From Nostoc sp. UHCC 0302 (GTDB lineage: Bacteria; Cyanobacteriota; Cyanobacteriia; Cyanobacteriales; Nostocaceae): a stretch of 64,000 nucleotides of DNA. The DNA is taken from positions 3,040,501-3,104,500 of the forward strand of contig NZ_CP151099.1 of NCBI RefSeq assembly GCF_038096175.1, read 5' to 3'. The translations under genes were made by a program, and so were the position numbers. Shown piece by piece: positions 63,843 to 64,000 of the stretch (its first letter is position 1; the number at the start of each line of letters is the position of its first letter). The notes below the pieces were generated by a model that was given only the letters and a program-made list of their open reading frames with translations, was not told the DNA's origin and ran no database searches.

Positions 63843-64000
63843 AACTGTTGATAACTACGTTGAGCGAACTTCAGCCAGACTATTGCGTTCTCTGCAAAAA
63901 AGTGGGGGTAAAGCACCTCTGCACCGTGTTCAATTCACTAATTCAATTATTCAGTATCTTCTGGATAAAAAACTGGTGCAAGTACAGAACACAGGACACG
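63835..64000 (+). CDS. Hypothetical protein, 5' part (runs off the window)
   Basis: 55 residues are visible from ATG 63835, which overlaps the upstream stop and follows a GGAGG-like site (tggaggttttacc). It starts 'MAKTVDNYVERTSARLLRSL' and is basic and helical. The rest lies outside the window; no family recognised. Confidence 0.55.
   Translation, partial: MAKTVDNYVERTSARLLRSLQKSGGKAPLHRVQFTNSIIQYLLDKKLVQVQNTGH

Overview
The window reads as accessory DNA, probably a plasmid or a plasmid-like chromosomal island, from a filamentous Nostocales-type cyanobacterium. The evidence is the many GCGATCGC (HIP1-type) sites, the CGAATTG-rich and 'ctcccaaagggag' interspersed repeats, the cyanobacterial protein families, a DnaB-type helicase and an Xre switch of plasmid style, the absence of rRNA or tRNA genes, and a heavy load of insertion sequences. 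Many genes are broken, and several breaks can be undone on paper to the exact base.

Layout. 1-2750: end of an unknown gene, a frameshifted dnaB, a SLOG-fold gene and two small genes. 2940-10030: IS graveyard: an IS630 element inserted in a right-handed beta-helix gene, an IS1634-like element with a nonsense codon, and HU and IS110 remnants. 10050-15490: a DUF4157 protein and an AAA+ ATPase of the kind that accompany extracellular contractile injection systems (eCIS), without structural genes nearby. 15690-19750: two nested and inverted copies of one DDE-transposase element, one carrying a small inverted-repeat element, plus a truncated MprF-like gene. 20000-26600: a patch with foreign-looking genes (GST, GNAT acetyltransferase, class C beta-lactamase-type lipoprotein) and repeated copies of an HU locus.

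26590-60720 is the core: a compound CRISPR-Cas island. Four arrays (13, 22, 31 and 9 repeats) have four related but distinct 37-bp repeats. All are read on the minus strand from a shared leader of about 249 bp. One adaptation module (cas4-cas1-cas2) lies with a type I-B (MYXAN/Dev-like) operon whose cas3 is frameshifted and whose cas8 is interrupted by an IS5-like element. A second, apparently intact effector operon is type III-D of the fused-subunit kind known as III-Dv in Synechocystis: cas10, a Cas7-Cas5-Cas11 fusion, a double Cas7, csx19 and a Cas7 with insertion. It is preceded by a standalone Csx3 and a Csx3-NTPase fusion and followed by two damaged CARF-type sensor genes. A divergent TIGR03985/WYL-type regulator and a RelA/SpoT-like HD hydrolase lie upstream. 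There are two Cas6 proteins, one with a C-terminal helix-turn-helix extension.

Working model: one adaptation module and one leader type feed all four arrays. The type I interference arm looks dead or dormant, while crRNA processing and the type III-Dv complex look functional. The cyclic-oligoadenylate branch keeps its Cas10 GGDD motif and candidate ring nucleases but has lost or truncated its CARF sensors. An EVE-domain gene between arrays 3 and 4 is split by an IS701-like element. The right end (60739-64000) holds plasmid-type genes around a strikingly symmetric divergent Xre promoter/operator.
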